Shown: positions 41,910 through 51,271 of the stretch, one piece after another | Position numbering within the stretch: position 1 is the stretch's first letter | Layout: every line of letters starts with the position of its first letter | Assembly (NCBI RefSeq): GCF_006861825.1 | Contig: NZ_VDGI01000018.1 | Span: 1 to 64,000 of the forward strand | Origin: Psychrobacillus vulpis | Lineage (GTDB): Bacteria; Bacillota; Bacilli; Bacillales_A; Planococcaceae | DNA length: 64,000 nucleotides | Direction of reading: 5' to 3' | Program-made: the position numbers and the translations under genes | Notes under the pieces: model-generated | What the model was told of the DNA's origin: nothing | Seen by the model: only the letters and a program-made list of their open reading frames with translations | Databases searched by the model: none

Positions 41910-44900
41910 TTATTCCACAGACCCGACTGGCTCTTCTTCATTTGCTAAAGGCAAAATTCCAAGTGCGTCAGCTGCAGGAATATCGTCGTCTTCATCTAAA
42001 TCACGAAGTTCAATTTCTTCTTCGTCAATCGTTAACATTTTAACGTCCATACCTAAGCTTTGTAATTCCTTGATCAATACTTTGAATGATTCTGGAACGC
42101 CTGGTTCTGGTACACTCTCACCTTTAACGATTGCCTCATACGTTTTAACACGTCCAACAACGTCATCTGATTTAACAGTTAATATTTCTTGTAATGTATA
42201 AGCTGCACCGTATGCTTCTAGTGCCCATACTTCCATCTCTCCGAAGCGTTGTCCACCAAATTGCGCTTTCCCTCCAAGAGGTTGCTGAGTAACAAGTGAG
42301 TAAGGTCCAGTAGATCGAGCATGTAGCTTATCATCAACCATGTGGGCAAGTTTAATCATGTACATGATCCCAACAGAAACTCTGTTATCAAATGGTTCAC
42401 CTGAACGTCCGTCATATAGAATCGTTTTACCGTCACGGTTTAGTCCAGCTTCTTCCATTGTACTCCACACATCTTCTTCGTTGGCACCATCAAATACTGG
42501 TGAAGCCATATGAACACCTAGTAGTCTTGAAGCCATACCTAAGTGTAGCTCTAAAACTTGCCCTATGTTCATACGAGAAGGTACACCTAGTGGATTTAAC
42601 ATGATATCAACTGGTGTTCCGTCTGGAAGGAATGGCATGTCTTCTTCAGGAAGAATACGTGAGATAACCCCTTTGTTACCATGACGTCCGGCCATTTTAT
42701 CCCCAACAGAGATTTTACGTTTTTGAACGATATATGCACGAACTAATTGGTTAACACCTGGAGATAACTCATCGCCATCTTCACGATTAAATACTTTTAC
42801 ATCTAAAACAATTCCACCAGCTCCATGAGGTACACGTAGTGATGTGTCACGAACTTCACGTGCTTTTTCACCGAAAATAGCGTGAAGTAAACGTTCCTCT
42901 GCAGTTAATTCCGTAACTCCTTTTGGAGTTACTTTACCAACTAAAATGTCACCATCGCGAACTTCAGCACCAATACGGATAATTCCACGGTCGTCTAAGT
43001 TGCGTAATGCATCTTCTCCAACGTTCGGAATGTCTCTCGTAATTTCTTCTGGCCCGAGTTTTGTGTCACGTGATTCTGATTCGTATTCTTCAATATGCAC
43101 TGAAGTATATACATCATCTTTCACAAGACGTTCACTCATAATTACAGCATCCTCATAGTTGAATCCGTCCCATGTCATGAAGGCAACTAAAACGTTACGC
43201 CCTAAAGCTAACTCTCCTTGTTCCATAGAAGGACCATCTGCAAGAATATCCAAAGGTTTTACATGATCGCCAACTTTTACAATTGGTCGTTGGTTTATAG
43301 ATGTTCCGTGATTAGAACGTTCGAATTTGTGTACTTTATAAGAAGTTAAATCACCTTTAACTTCTTTACCGTCTACTTCTTCGATACGACGAACACGAAT
43401 TTCTTTTGCTTCTACATGCTCAACAATACCAGCGTATTTTGCAATTACTGCAGCACCTGAGTCACGAGCGTTGACGTGTTCCATTCCAGTTCCAACAAAT
43501 GGAGCTTCTGGGTTTAATAAAGGAACAGCTTGTCGTTGCATGTTCGCTCCCATTAACGCACGGTTCGAGTCATCGTTTTCTAAGAAAGGAATACATGCTG
43601 TCGCTGCAGAAACTACCTGTTTCGGCGAAACGTCCATGTAATCGATTTGTTCACTTCTAAATACTGTGTTATCTCCACGGAAACGTCCTACTACTTCTTC
43701 TCGTAAGAATGCACCGTCATCAGATAACGGAGAATTGGCTTGAGCAACTACATAGTTATCCTCTTCATCAGCCGTTAAATAGTCGATGCGTGAAGTTACA
43801 CGACCCGTTTCAGGATCAACACGTCGGTAAGGTGTTTCGATAAAACCAAATTTATTCACTTTTGCAAAGCTTGAAAGTGAGTTAATAAGCCCAATGTTTG
43901 GTCCCTCTGGTGTTTCAATCGGACACATACGACCATAGTGAGAATAGTGAACGTCACGTACTTCAAATCCAGCACGTTCACGCGTTAAACCACCTGGCCC
44001 AAGCGCTGAAAGACGACGCTTATGCGTTAGTTCAGCAAGTGGATTTGTTTGGTCCATGAACTGAGATAATTGCGAACTACCAAAGAATTCTTTAATAGAT
44101 GCAATAACTGGACGGATATTAATTAATTGTTGAGGAACAATTGATTGTGTATCGTTAATAGACATACGTTCACGAACTACACGTTCCATACGAGAAAGAC
44201 CAATACGGAATTGGTTTTGAAGTAATTCCCCAACTGAACGTAAACGACGGTTACCTAGATGATCGATGTCATCTGTGTTCCCAACGTTAAATAACAAGTT
44301 AAAGAAGTAGCCAATAGAAGATACAATATCCGCAGGCGTAATGTTTTTAACTTCGTTTTCTACATACGCGTTGCTAATTACATTAATTTCTTTTTGGTCT
44401 TCGTCATTAGGTGCATAAATTTTAATCGATTGAATTGTAATATCGTCTTCTAAAACGCCACCAACTTGTGATAATGTTTTGAAGCCAATTCCATTTTCTA
44501 AATGAGGAATCAGTCGATCTAGTACTCGTCTATCAATAAGCGTACCAGCCTCTACTAATATCTCACCCGTCTCTGGATCCACTAGCGTTTCAGCTACTGT
44601 TTGATTAAACAAGCGATTTTTTATATGCAATTTTTTATTCATTTTGTAACGACCAACATTCGCTAAGTCATAGCGTTTTGGGTCAAAGAAGCGAGAATAT
44701 AACAAGCTTTTCGCACTTTCAACTGTTGGTGGTTCACCTGGGCGTAGACGCTCATAGATTTCAAGTAACGCTTTCTCAGACGTTTCTGTGTTATCTTTTT
44801 CAAGCGTGTTACGTAAATATTCATTATCACCAATTAAATCGATGATTTCTTGATCTGATCCAAAGCCTAAAGCTCGAAGTAAAACAGTAACTGGTAATTT

Positions 44901-45464
44901 ACGAGTGCGATCGATACGAACGTATACTACGTCTTTTGCATCGATTTCATATTCTAACCATGCACCGCGGTTTGGAATAACTGTAGCTCCAAAGCCTTTT
45001 TTACCGTTTTTGTCTGTTTTGTCGTGGAAGTAAACACTTGGTGAACGGACTAACTGAGATACGATAACGCGCTCAGCACCATTGATTACGAAAGTACCTG
45101 TTTCCGTCATTAATGGGAAATCCCCCATGAAGACGTCTTGTTCTTTCACTTCATCCGTTTCTTTGTTGTGGAGACGTACTTTTACGCGCAAAGGTGCAGC
45201 GTAAGTTGCGTCACGTTCTTTTGATTCGTCGACGGAATATTTCGGTTCATTTAAACTATAGTCGACAAATTCAAGTGATAGATTGCCTGTAAAATCCTCG
45301 ATAGGTGAAATGTCTTTGAACATTTCGCGTAAACCTTCTTCAAGGAACCATTCGTAAGATGCTGTTTGAATTTCGATTAGATTCGGAAGTTCAAGCACCT
45401 CACTAATACGCGCAAAACTTCTGCGCTGGCGGTGTTGTCCGTACTGAACTAGTTGACCTGTCAA
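41910..45464 (-). CDS. rpoB: DNA-directed RNA polymerase subunit beta
   Basis: 1184 aa. The rifampicin pocket is wild type ([30 protein letters not shown]). The C-terminal flap and clamp segments are complete and it ends [12 protein letters not shown] 45464 ([17 protein letters not shown]) is chosen because GAGGGGTGA precedes it and the B. subtilis protein starts at the same place; GTG 45473 is an in-frame alternative. Confidence 0.99.
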   Translation of the reverse strand: MTGQLVQYGQHRQRRSFARISEVLELPNLIEIQTASYEWFLEEGLREMFKDISPIEDFTGNLSLEFVDYSLNEPKYSVDESKERDATYAAPLRVKVRLHNKETDEVKEQDVFMGDFPLMTETGTFVINGAERVIVSQLVRSPSVYFHDKTDKNGKKGFGATVIPNRGAWLEYEIDAKDVVYVRIDRTRKLPVTVLLRALGFGSDQEIIDLIGDNEYLRNTLEKDNTETSEKALLEIYERLRPGEPPTVESAKSLLYSRFFDPKRYDLANVGRYKMNKKLHIKNRLFNQTVAETLVDPETGEILVEAGTLIDRRVLDRLIPHLENGIGFKTLSQVGGVLEDDITIQSIKIYAPNDEDQKEINVISNAYVENEVKNITPADIVSSIGYFFNLLFNVGNTDDIDHLGNRRLRSVGELLQNQFRIGLSRMERVVRERMSINDTQSIVPQQLINIRPVIASIKEFFGSSQLSQFMDQTNPLAELTHKRRLSALGPGGLTRERAGFEVRDVHYSHYGRMCPIETPEGPNIGLINSLSSFAKVNKFGFIETPYRRVDPETGRVTSRIDYLTADEEDNYVVAQANSPLSDDGAFLREEVVGRFRGDNTVFRSEQIDYMDVSPKQVVSAATACIPFLENDDSNRALMGANMQRQAVPLLNPEAPFVGTGMEHVNARDSGAAVIAKYAGIVEHVEAKEIRVRRIEEVDGKEVKGDLTSYKVHKFERSNHGTSINQRPIVKVGDHVKPLDILADGPSMEQGELALGRNVLVAFMTWDGFNYEDAVIMSERLVKDDVYTSVHIEEYESESRDTKLGPEEITRDIPNVGEDALRNLDDRGIIRIGAEVRDGDILVGKVTPKGVTELTAEERLLHAIFGEKAREVRDTSLRVPHGAGGIVLDVKVFNREDGDELSPGVNQLVRAYIVQKRKISVGDKMAGRHGNKGVISRILPEEDMPFLPDGTPVDIMLNPLGVPSRMNIGQVLELHLGMASRLLGVHMASPVFDGANEEDVWSTMEEAGLNRDGKTILYDGRSGEPFDNRVSVGIMYMIKLAHMVDDKLHARSTGPYSLVTQQPLGGKAQFGGQRFGEMEVWALEAYGAAYTLQEILTVKSDDVVGRVKTYEAIVKGESVPEPGVPESFKVLIKELQSLGMDVKMLTIDEEEIELRDLDEDDDIPAADALGILPLANEEEPVGSVE

Positions 45465-45597
45465 CTCATTCACCCCTCAATAAAGCGATAATAGGTCTTT
45501 TCGATATGAACAATTTAGTGTATGATATCGAAAGACAAAAAGAAAACGAGTTCTAATGTAAGAGCTCATTTTCGATTAACCAAACTTTTTCTCGGCC

Positions 45598-45627
45598 AGT
45601 ATACCCTTATTTACAAATTTTATTCAA
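45598..45627 (-). promoter_or_regulatory. rpoB promoter, proximal candidate
   Basis: TTGAAT (45627-45622), 18-nt spacer, TATACT (45603-45598) on the minus strand, about 130 bp before rpoB. Confidence 0.65.
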
Positions 45628-45669
45628 AAGGCAAAAGGGCATACGTCCTCAAAATAATATTTTTGCATT

Positions 45670-45698
45670 TTATTATAATATCATAGCGATTTTGTCAA
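45670..45698 (-). promoter_or_regulatory. rpoB promoter, distal candidate overlapping the ybxB end
   Basis: TTGACA (45698-45693), 17-nt spacer, TAATAA (45675-45670). A better TATAAT lies two bases nearer but at only 15-nt spacing. The -35 is inside the last codons of the methyltransferase gene. Confidence 0.5.
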
Positions 45699-46301
45699 GT
45701 CAATCTTTGTAGCTTTTAAAATCCAGTAGCCTTTTTCTTTGTCTACTACCTCTACTTGACCAAAAATCTCTTCCAAATGACTAAAAGTAGATGGTGCCCC
45801 TTGTTTCTTTTGAATCACAACCCACAATTCTCCCCCTGAAACCAACTTTTCATAGGATTCCTTGTAAAAACGAAAAATAGTCTCTTTCCCAGCGCGAATC
45901 GGTGGATTAGTTAATATAGCCGCAAAGTTTACAGTTTTAACTGCTGACAACCCATCACTTTCATAGATTCGTACATTTTGTATCCCGTTAGCAGCAGCAT
46001 TTTTTTCTGCAAGTTGGATTGCACGTGTGTTAACATCTACTAAATGAACTGTTCTCTCTTCATTTGCTTTTGCAATGGAAAGGCCGATTGGACCATATCC
46101 ACAACCTACATCTAAAATGTCTCCTTCTAGTTTAGGCATTTCAAAAGCATTGATTAATACACGGGAGCCAAAATCTACTTCGCTCTTACTAAATACACCA
46201 GCATCTGTTTCAAACCGAAAATTATGACCAAGCAATGTGAAATTCCAATGCCGCGGTTTACTTTCCGTTTGAGGTTTTCTAGAGTAATAGTGATCAGACA
46301 C
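45681..46301 (-). CDS. class I SAM-dependent methyltransferase (YbxB, RsmC-like)
   Basis: 206 aa. SAM-binding motif I DILDVGCGYGPIGLS and motif IV TNPPIRAGKE, which is the NPP(I/F) signature of base N-methyltransferases of the RsmC (16S rRNA guanine N2) group; VVIQKKQGAPS near the C terminus matches B. subtilis YbxB. The RNA target in Firmicutes is inferred. GTG 46301 is chosen because GGAGGG lies 8 nt upstream. Conserved location between rplL and rpoB. Confidence 0.9.
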   Translation of the reverse strand: MSDHYYSRKPQTESKPRHWNFTLLGHNFRFETDAGVFSKSEVDFGSRVLINAFEMPKLEGDILDVGCGYGPIGLSIAKANEERTVHLVDVNTRAIQLAEKNAAANGIQNVRIYESDGLSAVKTVNFAAILTNPPIRAGKETIFRFYKESYEKLVSGGELWVVIQKKQGAPSTFSHLEEIFGQVEVVDKEKGYWILKATKIDLTKSL

Positions 46302-46324
46302 TGAATAACCCTCCATAATACATA

Positions 46325-46356
46325 CGAAGAAAAGCCCGTCGTTAACTGACGAGCTT
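46325..46356 (-). terminator. terminator after rplL
   Basis: Minus-strand stem AAGCTCGTC (46356-46348) with GACGGGCTT (46340-46332), one G-U pair, then TTTTCTTC counting the arm's last Ts. Probably partial, as rpoBC often shares the rplJL transcript. Confidence 0.75.
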
Positions 46357-46377
46357 TTTCATCGAAATGCACAAAAA

Positions 46378-46740
46378 TTACTTAACTTCTACGTTAGCGC
46401 CTACTTCTTCAAGTTGAGCTTTGATAGCTTCAGCATCTTCTTTAGATACGCCTTCTTTAAGTGGTTTTGGAGCGTTATCTACTAATTCTTTAGCTTCTTT
46501 CAAGCCAAGACCAGTGATTTCACGAACAACTTTGATTACTTTGATTTTTTGGTCTCCTGCAGAAGCAAGGATTACGTCAAATTCAGTTTTTTCTTCAGCT
46601 GCAGCAGCACCGCCACCTGCAACTACTGCTACTGGAGCAGCAGCTGTTACACCGAATTCTTCTTCGATTGCTTTTACTAAGTCGTTTAACTCAAGAACTG
46701 TCATTGATTTGATAGCTTCTAAGATTTGCTCATTGTTCAT
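46378..46740 (-). CDS. rplL: 50S ribosomal protein L7/L12
   Basis: 120 aa. N-terminal dimerisation segment ([21 protein letters not shown]), Ala/Gly-rich hinge ([21 protein letters not shown]) and the factor-binding C domain ([20 protein letters not shown]). It forms the stalk multimer on L10. Confidence 0.99.
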   Translation of the reverse strand: MNNEQILEAIKSMTVLELNDLVKAIEEEFGVTAAAPVAVVAGGGAAAAEEKTEFDVILASAGDQKIKVIKVVREITGLGLKEAKELVDNAPKPLKEGVSKEDAEAIKAQLEEVGANVEVK

Positions 46741-46812
46741 TTTATTTTCCTCCTATAATTGGATAATTTTTAGGCTATTTGCCGTGTTTTACTTGTTAAG
46801 CCGCGTAATAAA

Positions 46813-47313
46813 TTATGCGCCTTGTTCTTCTTTTTGTTCTGCAACAGCTTTTGTTGCAAGCGCAAAGTTGCGCATTGGAGCTTGAAGTACTGAAAGAAGC
46901 ATAGAAAGAAGTCCTTCGCGTGATGGAAGTTCCGCTAATGCTTTCACATCTTCAGCAGATGCTACAGCTCCTTCGATGATTCCAGCTTTAATTTCAAGCT
47001 TTTCGTTCTTTTTAGCAAAATCATTGATGATTTTTGCAGGTGCAACTACATCTTCGTTAGAAAATGCAACTGCGTTTGGACCAACAAGGTATTCGTTAAC
47101 CCCGTCAACTCCAGCGATTTCAGTAGCACGGCGTGTAAGTGAATTTTTGTAAACTTTAAATTCCACACCAGCTTCACGAAGTTGTTTACGTAATTCAGTT
47201 ACTTGCGAAACGTTTAAACCACGGTAGTCAACTACTACTACAGAAGCAGCAGCTTTAAACTTTTCTGCAATTTCTTGAACTTGCACTTTTTTCGTTTCAA
47301 TTGCATTGCTCAT
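46813..47313 (-). CDS. rplJ: 50S ribosomal protein L10
   Basis: 166 aa, [19 protein letters not shown], stalk base with C-terminal helix for L7/L12 ([20 protein letters not shown]). Controlled by the upstream L10 leader. Confidence 0.99.
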   Translation of the reverse strand: MSNAIETKKVQVQEIAEKFKAAASVVVVDYRGLNVSQVTELRKQLREAGVEFKVYKNSLTRRATEIAGVDGVNEYLVGPNAVAFSNEDVVAPAKIINDFAKKNEKLEIKAGIIEGAVASAEDVKALAELPSREGLLSMLLSVLQAPMRNFALATKAVAEQKEEQGA

Positions 47314-47360
47314 CTTGGCACCTCCTATAAGAATTGGCCATTTATACCGACAAAAGAAAA

Positions 47361-47475
47361 GCCTCTGATCTACGGATAGACACAGAGGCAGAAAGTCATC
47401 ATCTAAAAGAATCTGAATTTGCTTGTCCTCGGTAGGATATTAAGTGACAAGTCACTCCTACTGTCTTCGGTACAA
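47361..47475 (-). ncRNA. L10 (rplJ) leader with attenuator
   Basis: In transcript order: ACCGAAGACAGTAGGAG and CCTACCGAGGAC form the conserved L10-binding element (about 47472-47427), then a rho-independent hairpin GCCTCTG/CAGAGGC followed by TTTTCTTTT (47389 to 47352). This matches the ribosomal L10 leader family of Firmicutes, in which L10-L7/L12 binding favours termination before rplJ. Confidence 0.88.
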
Positions 47476-47498
47476 ATGTATATTTCACAACAAAAGTC

Positions 47499-47527
47499 AT
47501 CTTATCAGATAGACTTGTAATTGTCAA
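47499..47527 (-). promoter_or_regulatory. sigma-A promoter of rplJ-rplL
   Basis: TTGACA (47527-47522), 17-nt spacer, TAAGAT (47504-47499) on the minus strand, just beyond the rplA stop. Confidence 0.9.
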
Positions 47528-47530
47528 TTA

Positions 47531-48223
47531 TTATTTTACTGATTGAGTATCAATTTTTACAGCTGGACCCATAGTAGTTGTAACATTTACAGACTTCATA
47601 TAAATACCTTTAGCAGCAGCTGGTTTAGCTTTTTGTACTACTTCAAATACCGCTAAGAAGTTTTCCACTAATTTGTCGTCTTCGAAAGAAACTTTACCGA
47701 TTGGAGCGTGAATGATACCAGCTTTGTCAGCACGGTATTCTACTTTACCAGCTTTGATTTCTTCGATAGCTTTTGTTACGTCAAATGTAACTGTACCTGT
47801 TTTTGGGTTTGGCATTAAGCCTTTTGGTCCAAGTACACGACCGATTTTACCAACTTCACCCATCATGTCTGGAGTCGCTACGATTACATCGAAATCGAAC
47901 CATCCTTGTTGGATTTTGTTGATGTATTCTACATCACCTGCATAGTCTGCACCAGCAGCTTCTGCTTCTTTTAATTTTTCGCCTTTAGCAAATACTAATA
48001 CGCGTTGTGTTTTACCAGTTCCGTTTGGAAGCACAACTGCTCCACGGATTTGTTGGTCATTTTTACGAGTATCGATTCCTAAACGGAAAGCAACCTCTAC
48101 AGTTGCATCAAAATTAACTGTGCTTGTTTTTTTAGCAAGTTCAATTGCTTCTTTAGCTGAGTATACTGCATTACGATCAACTAACTTTGAAGCTTCTTGT
48201 AATTTTTTACCTTTGTTAGCCAT
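47531..48223 (-). CDS. rplA: 50S ribosomal protein L1
   Basis: 230 aa, [18 protein letters not shown]; conserved [20 protein letters not shown]-type block present. It forms the L1 stalk at the E site and, in many bacteria, represses its own operon by binding an mRNA mimic of its rRNA site; two candidate mimics lie upstream. Confidence 0.99.
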   Translation of the reverse strand: MANKGKKLQEASKLVDRNAVYSAKEAIELAKKTSTVNFDATVEVAFRLGIDTRKNDQQIRGAVVLPNGTGKTQRVLVFAKGEKLKEAEAAGADYAGDVEYINKIQQGWFDFDVIVATPDMMGEVGKIGRVLGPKGLMPNPKTGTVTFDVTKAIEEIKAGKVEYRADKAGIIHAPIGKVSFEDDKLVENFLAVFEVVQKAKPAAAKGIYMKSVNVTTTMGPAVKIDTQSVK

Positions 48224-48239
48224 TTAAAATATCCTCCTT

Positions 48240-48272
48240 GATAGTGGTTTTAGCGGAATAAACCTCCCACGT
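48240..48272 (-). promoter_or_regulatory. candidate L1-binding mRNA site before rplA
   Basis: Minus strand GTGGGAGG ... AACCAC ATATC-like element (48272 to 48240) just before the rplA ribosome binding site, with GTGG/CCAC closing pairs. It shares its conserved bases with the site before rplK. Preceded by an AAGGTTG/CAACCTT hairpin (about 48276-48318). Confidence 0.6.
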
Positions 48273-48352
48273 GTAAAGGTTGCAGTTATCCTTAGCGAAC
48301 AACCACAACCTTCCAAAAAACGAATGCGTCTTATAAAACTGCGCAGGGAATA

Positions 48353-48778
48353 TTAGTCTTCGATCGTAATACCCATGCTACGTGCAGTACCTTCAACCAT
48401 CAACATAGCTGCTTCAACAGATGCTGCATTTAAATCTGGCATTTTTTGTTCTGCGATTTCGCGAACTTTATCACGTTTCACCACAGCCACTTTAACGCGG
48501 TTTGGTTGACCTGATCCAGATTGAATACCAGCTGCTACTTTAAGTAGAACTGCTGCCGGCGGAGTTTTTGTAATGAATGTAAAAGAACGATCTTCAAATA
48601 CAGAAATTTCAACCGGAATGATTAGACCTGCTTGATCCGCAGTACGAGCGTTGAACTCCTTACAGAATCCCATGATATTAACACCTGCTTGACCTAATGC
48701 AGGACCAACCGGTGGTGCTGGATTTGCTTTACCAGCAGGAATTTGTAATTTTACAACTTTAATCACTTTTTTAGCCAC
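48353..48778 (-). CDS. rplK: 50S ribosomal protein L11
   Basis: 141 aa, starting [20 protein letters not shown], where GTG 48778 encodes the initiator after GGAGGTGTG. It is the GTPase-centre protein and thiopeptide target; the proline-rich N domain ([11 protein letters not shown]) is intact. The open frame upstream is leader, not protein. Confidence 0.98.
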   Translation of the reverse strand: MAKKVIKVVKLQIPAGKANPAPPVGPALGQAGVNIMGFCKEFNARTADQAGLIIPVEISVFEDRSFTFITKTPPAAVLLKVAAGIQSGSGQPNRVKVAVVKRDKVREIAEQKMPDLNAASVEAAMLMVEGTARSMGITIED

Positions 48779-48800
48779 GAGACACACCTCCTTAAGTCCG

Positions 48801-48833
48801 TGATGTGGTAATTGGGTTGCCCCTCCCACTCAA
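48801..48833 (-). promoter_or_regulatory. candidate L1-binding mRNA site before rplK
   Basis: Minus strand GTGGGAGGGGCAACCC followed by AATTACCACATCAC. GTGG pairs with CCAC and GGG with CCC, mimicking the 23S rRNA L1 site. Located 23-55 nt before the GTG start. Confidence 0.65.
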
Positions 48834-48907
48834 ATATCTGTCTCTCAGCATATCGCTGATAACATTATAAAAATTAATGCAGACTTATTTTTAGTCTGAC
48901 CTTTGAA

Positions 48908-48936
48908 ATGATACCACTTTTCTTACTCTTTAGCAA
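48908..48936 (-). promoter_or_regulatory. sigma-A promoter of rplK-rplA
   Basis: TTGCTA (48936-48931), 17-nt spacer, TATCAT (48913-48908) on the minus strand; a small CAGACT/AGTCTG hairpin follows in the leader. Confidence 0.7.
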
Positions 48937-48950
48937 GTGACTAACTAAAA

Positions 48951-49484
48951 TTATATTTTACGCACTTGATCGAAGTCTAACTCCATGTTTGTTTCTCGAC
49001 CAAACATATCTACTGATACAGTTACTTTTCCTTTATCTGCATCTATTGTTTCCACTTTCCCTTGGAAGTGGGCAAATGGACCTTCAAGTACTTCCAGTAA
49101 TTCTCCAATTGTGAAATCTACCTCTACTTTACGATCATCTGTACCCATTTGTTTTAACATAGATTGCACTTCTTCTGGGGCTAAAGGCGTTGGTTTTGTT
49201 CCTCCACCTGAAGAACCTAGAAATCCAGTTACCCCTGGTGTGTTTCGAACAACATACCATGCATCGTCTGTCATAACTAGTTCTACAAATACATATCCCG
49301 GGAAAGTTTTTCGTGAAACTACACGTTTTTTCCCATCTTTAAAATCTGTTTCTTCTTGCTCGGGAATGAATACTCGGAAAATTTTATCTGACATCCCCAT
49401 TGTTTCTACACGTTTTTCTAAGTTTGCTTTTACTTTATTTTCATACCCAGAGTAAGTATGAACGACATACCAATTTTTCTCCAT
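48951..49484 (-). CDS. nusG: transcription termination/antitermination factor NusG
   Basis: 177 aa. NGN domain (MEKNWYVVHTYSGYENKVK ... FPGYVFVE) and C-terminal KOW domain (GPFAHFQGKVETIDADKGKV). In Bacillus NusG is a sequence-specific pausing factor. ATG 49484 fits the family N terminus, but the only ribosome binding site (GGAGGGA, 49512-49506) is 21 nt or more upstream, with a hairpin in between. Confidence 0.98.
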   Translation of the reverse strand: MEKNWYVVHTYSGYENKVKANLEKRVETMGMSDKIFRVFIPEQEETDFKDGKKRVVSRKTFPGYVFVELVMTDDAWYVVRNTPGVTGFLGSSGGGTKPTPLAPEEVQSMLKQMGTDDRKVEVDFTIGELLEVLEGPFAHFQGKVETIDADKGKVTVSVDMFGRETNMELDFDQVRKI

Positions 49485-49490
49485 AAATAC

Positions 49491-49512
49491 AGGACTAATC
49501 GTCCTTCCCTCC
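49491..49512 (-). promoter_or_regulatory. nusG ribosome binding site with spacing hairpin
   Basis: Minus strand: GGAGGGA (49512-49506), then AGGAC/GTCCT hairpin (49505-49501 with 49495-49491, 5-nt loop), then TGTATTT and ATG. Folding the 15-nt hairpin out brings the ribosome binding site to about 7 nt from the start. Confidence 0.7.
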
Positions 49513-49528
49513 TATTCTCAGACAAATG

Positions 49529-49558
49529 AAAAAACCCGTTCGTTTACTAAGACGGGCT
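49529..49558 (-). terminator. terminator or attenuator between secE and nusG
   Basis: Minus-strand stem GCCCGT (49557-49552) with ACGGGT (49539-49534), then a run of Ts. No clear promoter lies between it and nusG, so nusG probably depends on read-through. Confidence 0.75.
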
Positions 49559-49587
49559 ATTTTTAAAAAATATTTACATGTTGCATT

Positions 49588-49773
49588 TTATAAATCTAAA
49601 TACCAACGGAAAAATTCTGAAATCCCTAAATCTACTAAAGCAAAAAATACAGCCATAATTGCAACAGTCGCAAGAACGATTACTGTATATCTTGTAAGCT
49701 CTTTTTTTCTAGGCCAGCTTACTTTTCTCATTTCAGACATTACATTTTTAAAAAATCCTCCAACATTAGCCAT
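49588..49773 (-). CDS. secE: protein translocase subunit SecE
   Basis: 61 aa, single-helix form. Conserved amphipathic segment FKNVMSEMRKVSWPRKKEL, then one membrane helix (TVIVLATVAIMAVFFALVDLG). Clamps SecY. Confidence 0.97.
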   Translation of the reverse strand: MANVGGFFKNVMSEMRKVSWPRKKELTRYTVIVLATVAIMAVFFALVDLGISEFFRWYLDL

Positions 49774-49816
49774 TCTAGCTAAACCTCCACACGGAAAATC
49801 TATCTCATTTTCACGC

Positions 49817-49966
49817 TCATATCGTTTGCTTATGAAGCGTATGTGCGTTACAATGCGTACAATATTTTTTTCGTTCTATACGTATAGATGCGCTCTCTTT
49901 CGATGTAGGAACCGTATAATTTCGGTGGCCACATTGCACACAACTTAAGACAATTTTCTTTGTCAT
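49817..49966 (-). CDS. rpmGB: 50S ribosomal protein L33
   Basis: 49 aa, MTKKIVLSCVQCGHRNYTV to LHKQTI, with zinc pairs CVQC and CTHC. Zinc-binding paralogue typical of the rpmG-secE-nusG cluster. GGTGAGAAA precedes ATG 49966. Too short for most gene finders but the frame and family are clear. Confidence 0.93.
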   Translation of the reverse strand: MTKKIVLSCVQCGHRNYTVPTSKESASIRIERKKYCTHCNAHTLHKQTI

Positions 49967-49999
49967 TTTCTCACCTTTTTGGCGTATAAGTCTTTTTCA

Positions 50000-50028
50000 A
50001 GATTATCATTTTACATAAACGGTGTCAA
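50000..50028 (-). promoter_or_regulatory. sigma-A promoter of rpmG-secE-nusG
   Basis: TTGACA (50028-50023), 17-nt spacer, TAATCT (50005-50000) on the minus strand, just after sigH. Confidence 0.85.
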
Positions 50029-50042
50029 CAAAATGCCAGTGT

Positions 50043-50687
50043 TCATGCATAATTACTACCAATCTCCATATAACGCTCTAATTTACGTTTCACTCGTTGA
50101 AGTGCATTGTCAATTGATTTTACATGTCTATTTAATTCTTCTGATATTTCCTGGTAAGATTGACCATCTAAGTATAAAGCAAGCACCTGCTGCTCTAACT
50201 CACTTAATATTTCCGCCATCTTCCCTTCCATATAATCATAGTCTTCCCGATTAATAATTAGCTCCTCTGGATCGTCGATGACTGAGCCAGCAATCATATC
50301 CATAAGAGTTCGATCTGATTCTTCGTCGTATATAGGCTTGTCTAATGAAACATATGAATTTAGTGGTATATGCTTTTGACGAGTTGCTGTTTTAATAGCT
50401 GTGATAATTTGTCGCGTAATACATAACTCGGCAAAAGCACGGAAAGAAGCTAGCTTCTCTTCTCTAAAATCACGTATTGCTTTATACAATCCAATCATTC
50501 CTTCTTGGAGAATATCTTCTTTATCTGCCCCAATTAAAAAGTAGGATCTGCCTTTCATACGAACGAAAGAACGATACTTGGTTATTAAATAATCTAGCGC
50601 TTCAGTGTTTCCTTGATGAACCATCTCTACAAGCTCTTCGTCTTGTAAACTATCCAATTGTTGTAGATTCTGTTCTGTCTTTTCCAA
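50043..50687 (-). CDS. sigH: RNA polymerase sigma-H factor
   Basis: 214 aa. Region 2 (DYLITKYRSFVRMKGRSYF, GADKEDILQEGMIGLYKAI) and region 4 helix-turn-helix (YQEISEELNRHVKSIDNALQRVKRKL). It directs early sporulation and competence genes. TTG 50687 follows GAGGTGACTTCA with normal spacing; GTG 50696 is the alternative but lies in the ribosome binding site. Confidence 0.96.
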   Translation of the reverse strand: MEKTEQNLQQLDSLQDEELVEMVHQGNTEALDYLITKYRSFVRMKGRSYFLIGADKEDILQEGMIGLYKAIRDFREEKLASFRAFAELCITRQIITAIKTATRQKHIPLNSYVSLDKPIYDEESDRTLMDMIAGSVIDDPEELIINREDYDYMEGKMAEILSELEQQVLALYLDGQSYQEISEELNRHVKSIDNALQRVKRKLERYMEIGSNYA

Positions 50688-50723
50688 TGAAGTCACCTCG
50701 GCAATATAGGAATAGTTACCATA

Positions 50724-50753
50724 AGTATACAGGAAGAAAATTTACAGCGTCAA
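50724..50753 (-). promoter_or_regulatory. sigma-A promoter of sigH
   Basis: TTGACG (50753-50748), 18-nt spacer, TATACT (50729-50724) on the minus strand. In B. subtilis the sigH sigma-A promoter is repressed by AbrB; the site here is A+T rich but no operator can be named. Confidence 0.75.
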
Positions 50754-50757
50754 TGAA

Positions 50758-51267
50758 TCATTTTAATCCTCTTCGCCATTTTTCGAAAATTTCTGCAACT
50801 TCATCCGACAAAGGTATTTTCGAAGTTGGCTTATTCTCTTGGATATGTCTCACTTTTTTTGTAATATTCGATGAAATAGCAACCATTTCGATTTCAAATT
50901 CTCGAGCAGATTTTCTTAATGCCCCTTGTCCAAAAATAACTCTTTGCTCCGTCAAATCGGAAGTTGCTACATGAATTTGAATCCTCCGACCACTTAACTC
51001 CTGTGTAAGCTTCTCAATTCGTTCATCAGCAGTTTCGTTTTCTCGCGTGTAAATTATTTCTACGTCATTTTGTTTCTTCTTGTTTTCTATTCCTGGCATT
51101 AGATGTGCATCAAAAACTACAATCACTCGAATACCAGTAAATGCTTTATATTCTGCCATTAGCTCGATCAGTCGGTCTCTAGCGTCTACTAATTTTTCTT
51201 TTTTTAACTTTTTTAACTCATTCCATGCGCCGATGATATTATATCCATCGACAAGTAATATTTGCAT
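50758..51267 (-). CDS. NYN-domain ribonuclease, YacP/Rae1 family
   Basis: 169 aa. NYN/PIN-like fold with ILLVDGYNIIGAW at the N terminus, VVFDAHLMPG, and IHVATSDLTEQRVI, carrying the acidic residues of the active site. B. subtilis Rae1 is an endonuclease that cleaves mRNA on the ribosome. Four bp after rlmB. Confidence 0.9.
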   Translation of the reverse strand: MQILLVDGYNIIGAWNELKKLKKEKLVDARDRLIELMAEYKAFTGIRVIVVFDAHLMPGIENKKKQNDVEIIYTRENETADERIEKLTQELSGRRIQIHVATSDLTEQRVIFGQGALRKSAREFEIEMVAISSNITKKVRHIQENKPTSKIPLSDEVAEIFEKWRRGLK

Positions 51268-51271
51268 CTAT

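Noticed and set aside
48985-49455. 156-codon frame antisense to nusG
   Set aside because: Exactly opposite a conserved gene; Ser/Thr-rich translation typical of antisense frames.
49526-49948. 140-codon frame antisense to secE and rpmG
   Set aside because: Overlaps two conserved genes completely and has no ribosome binding site.
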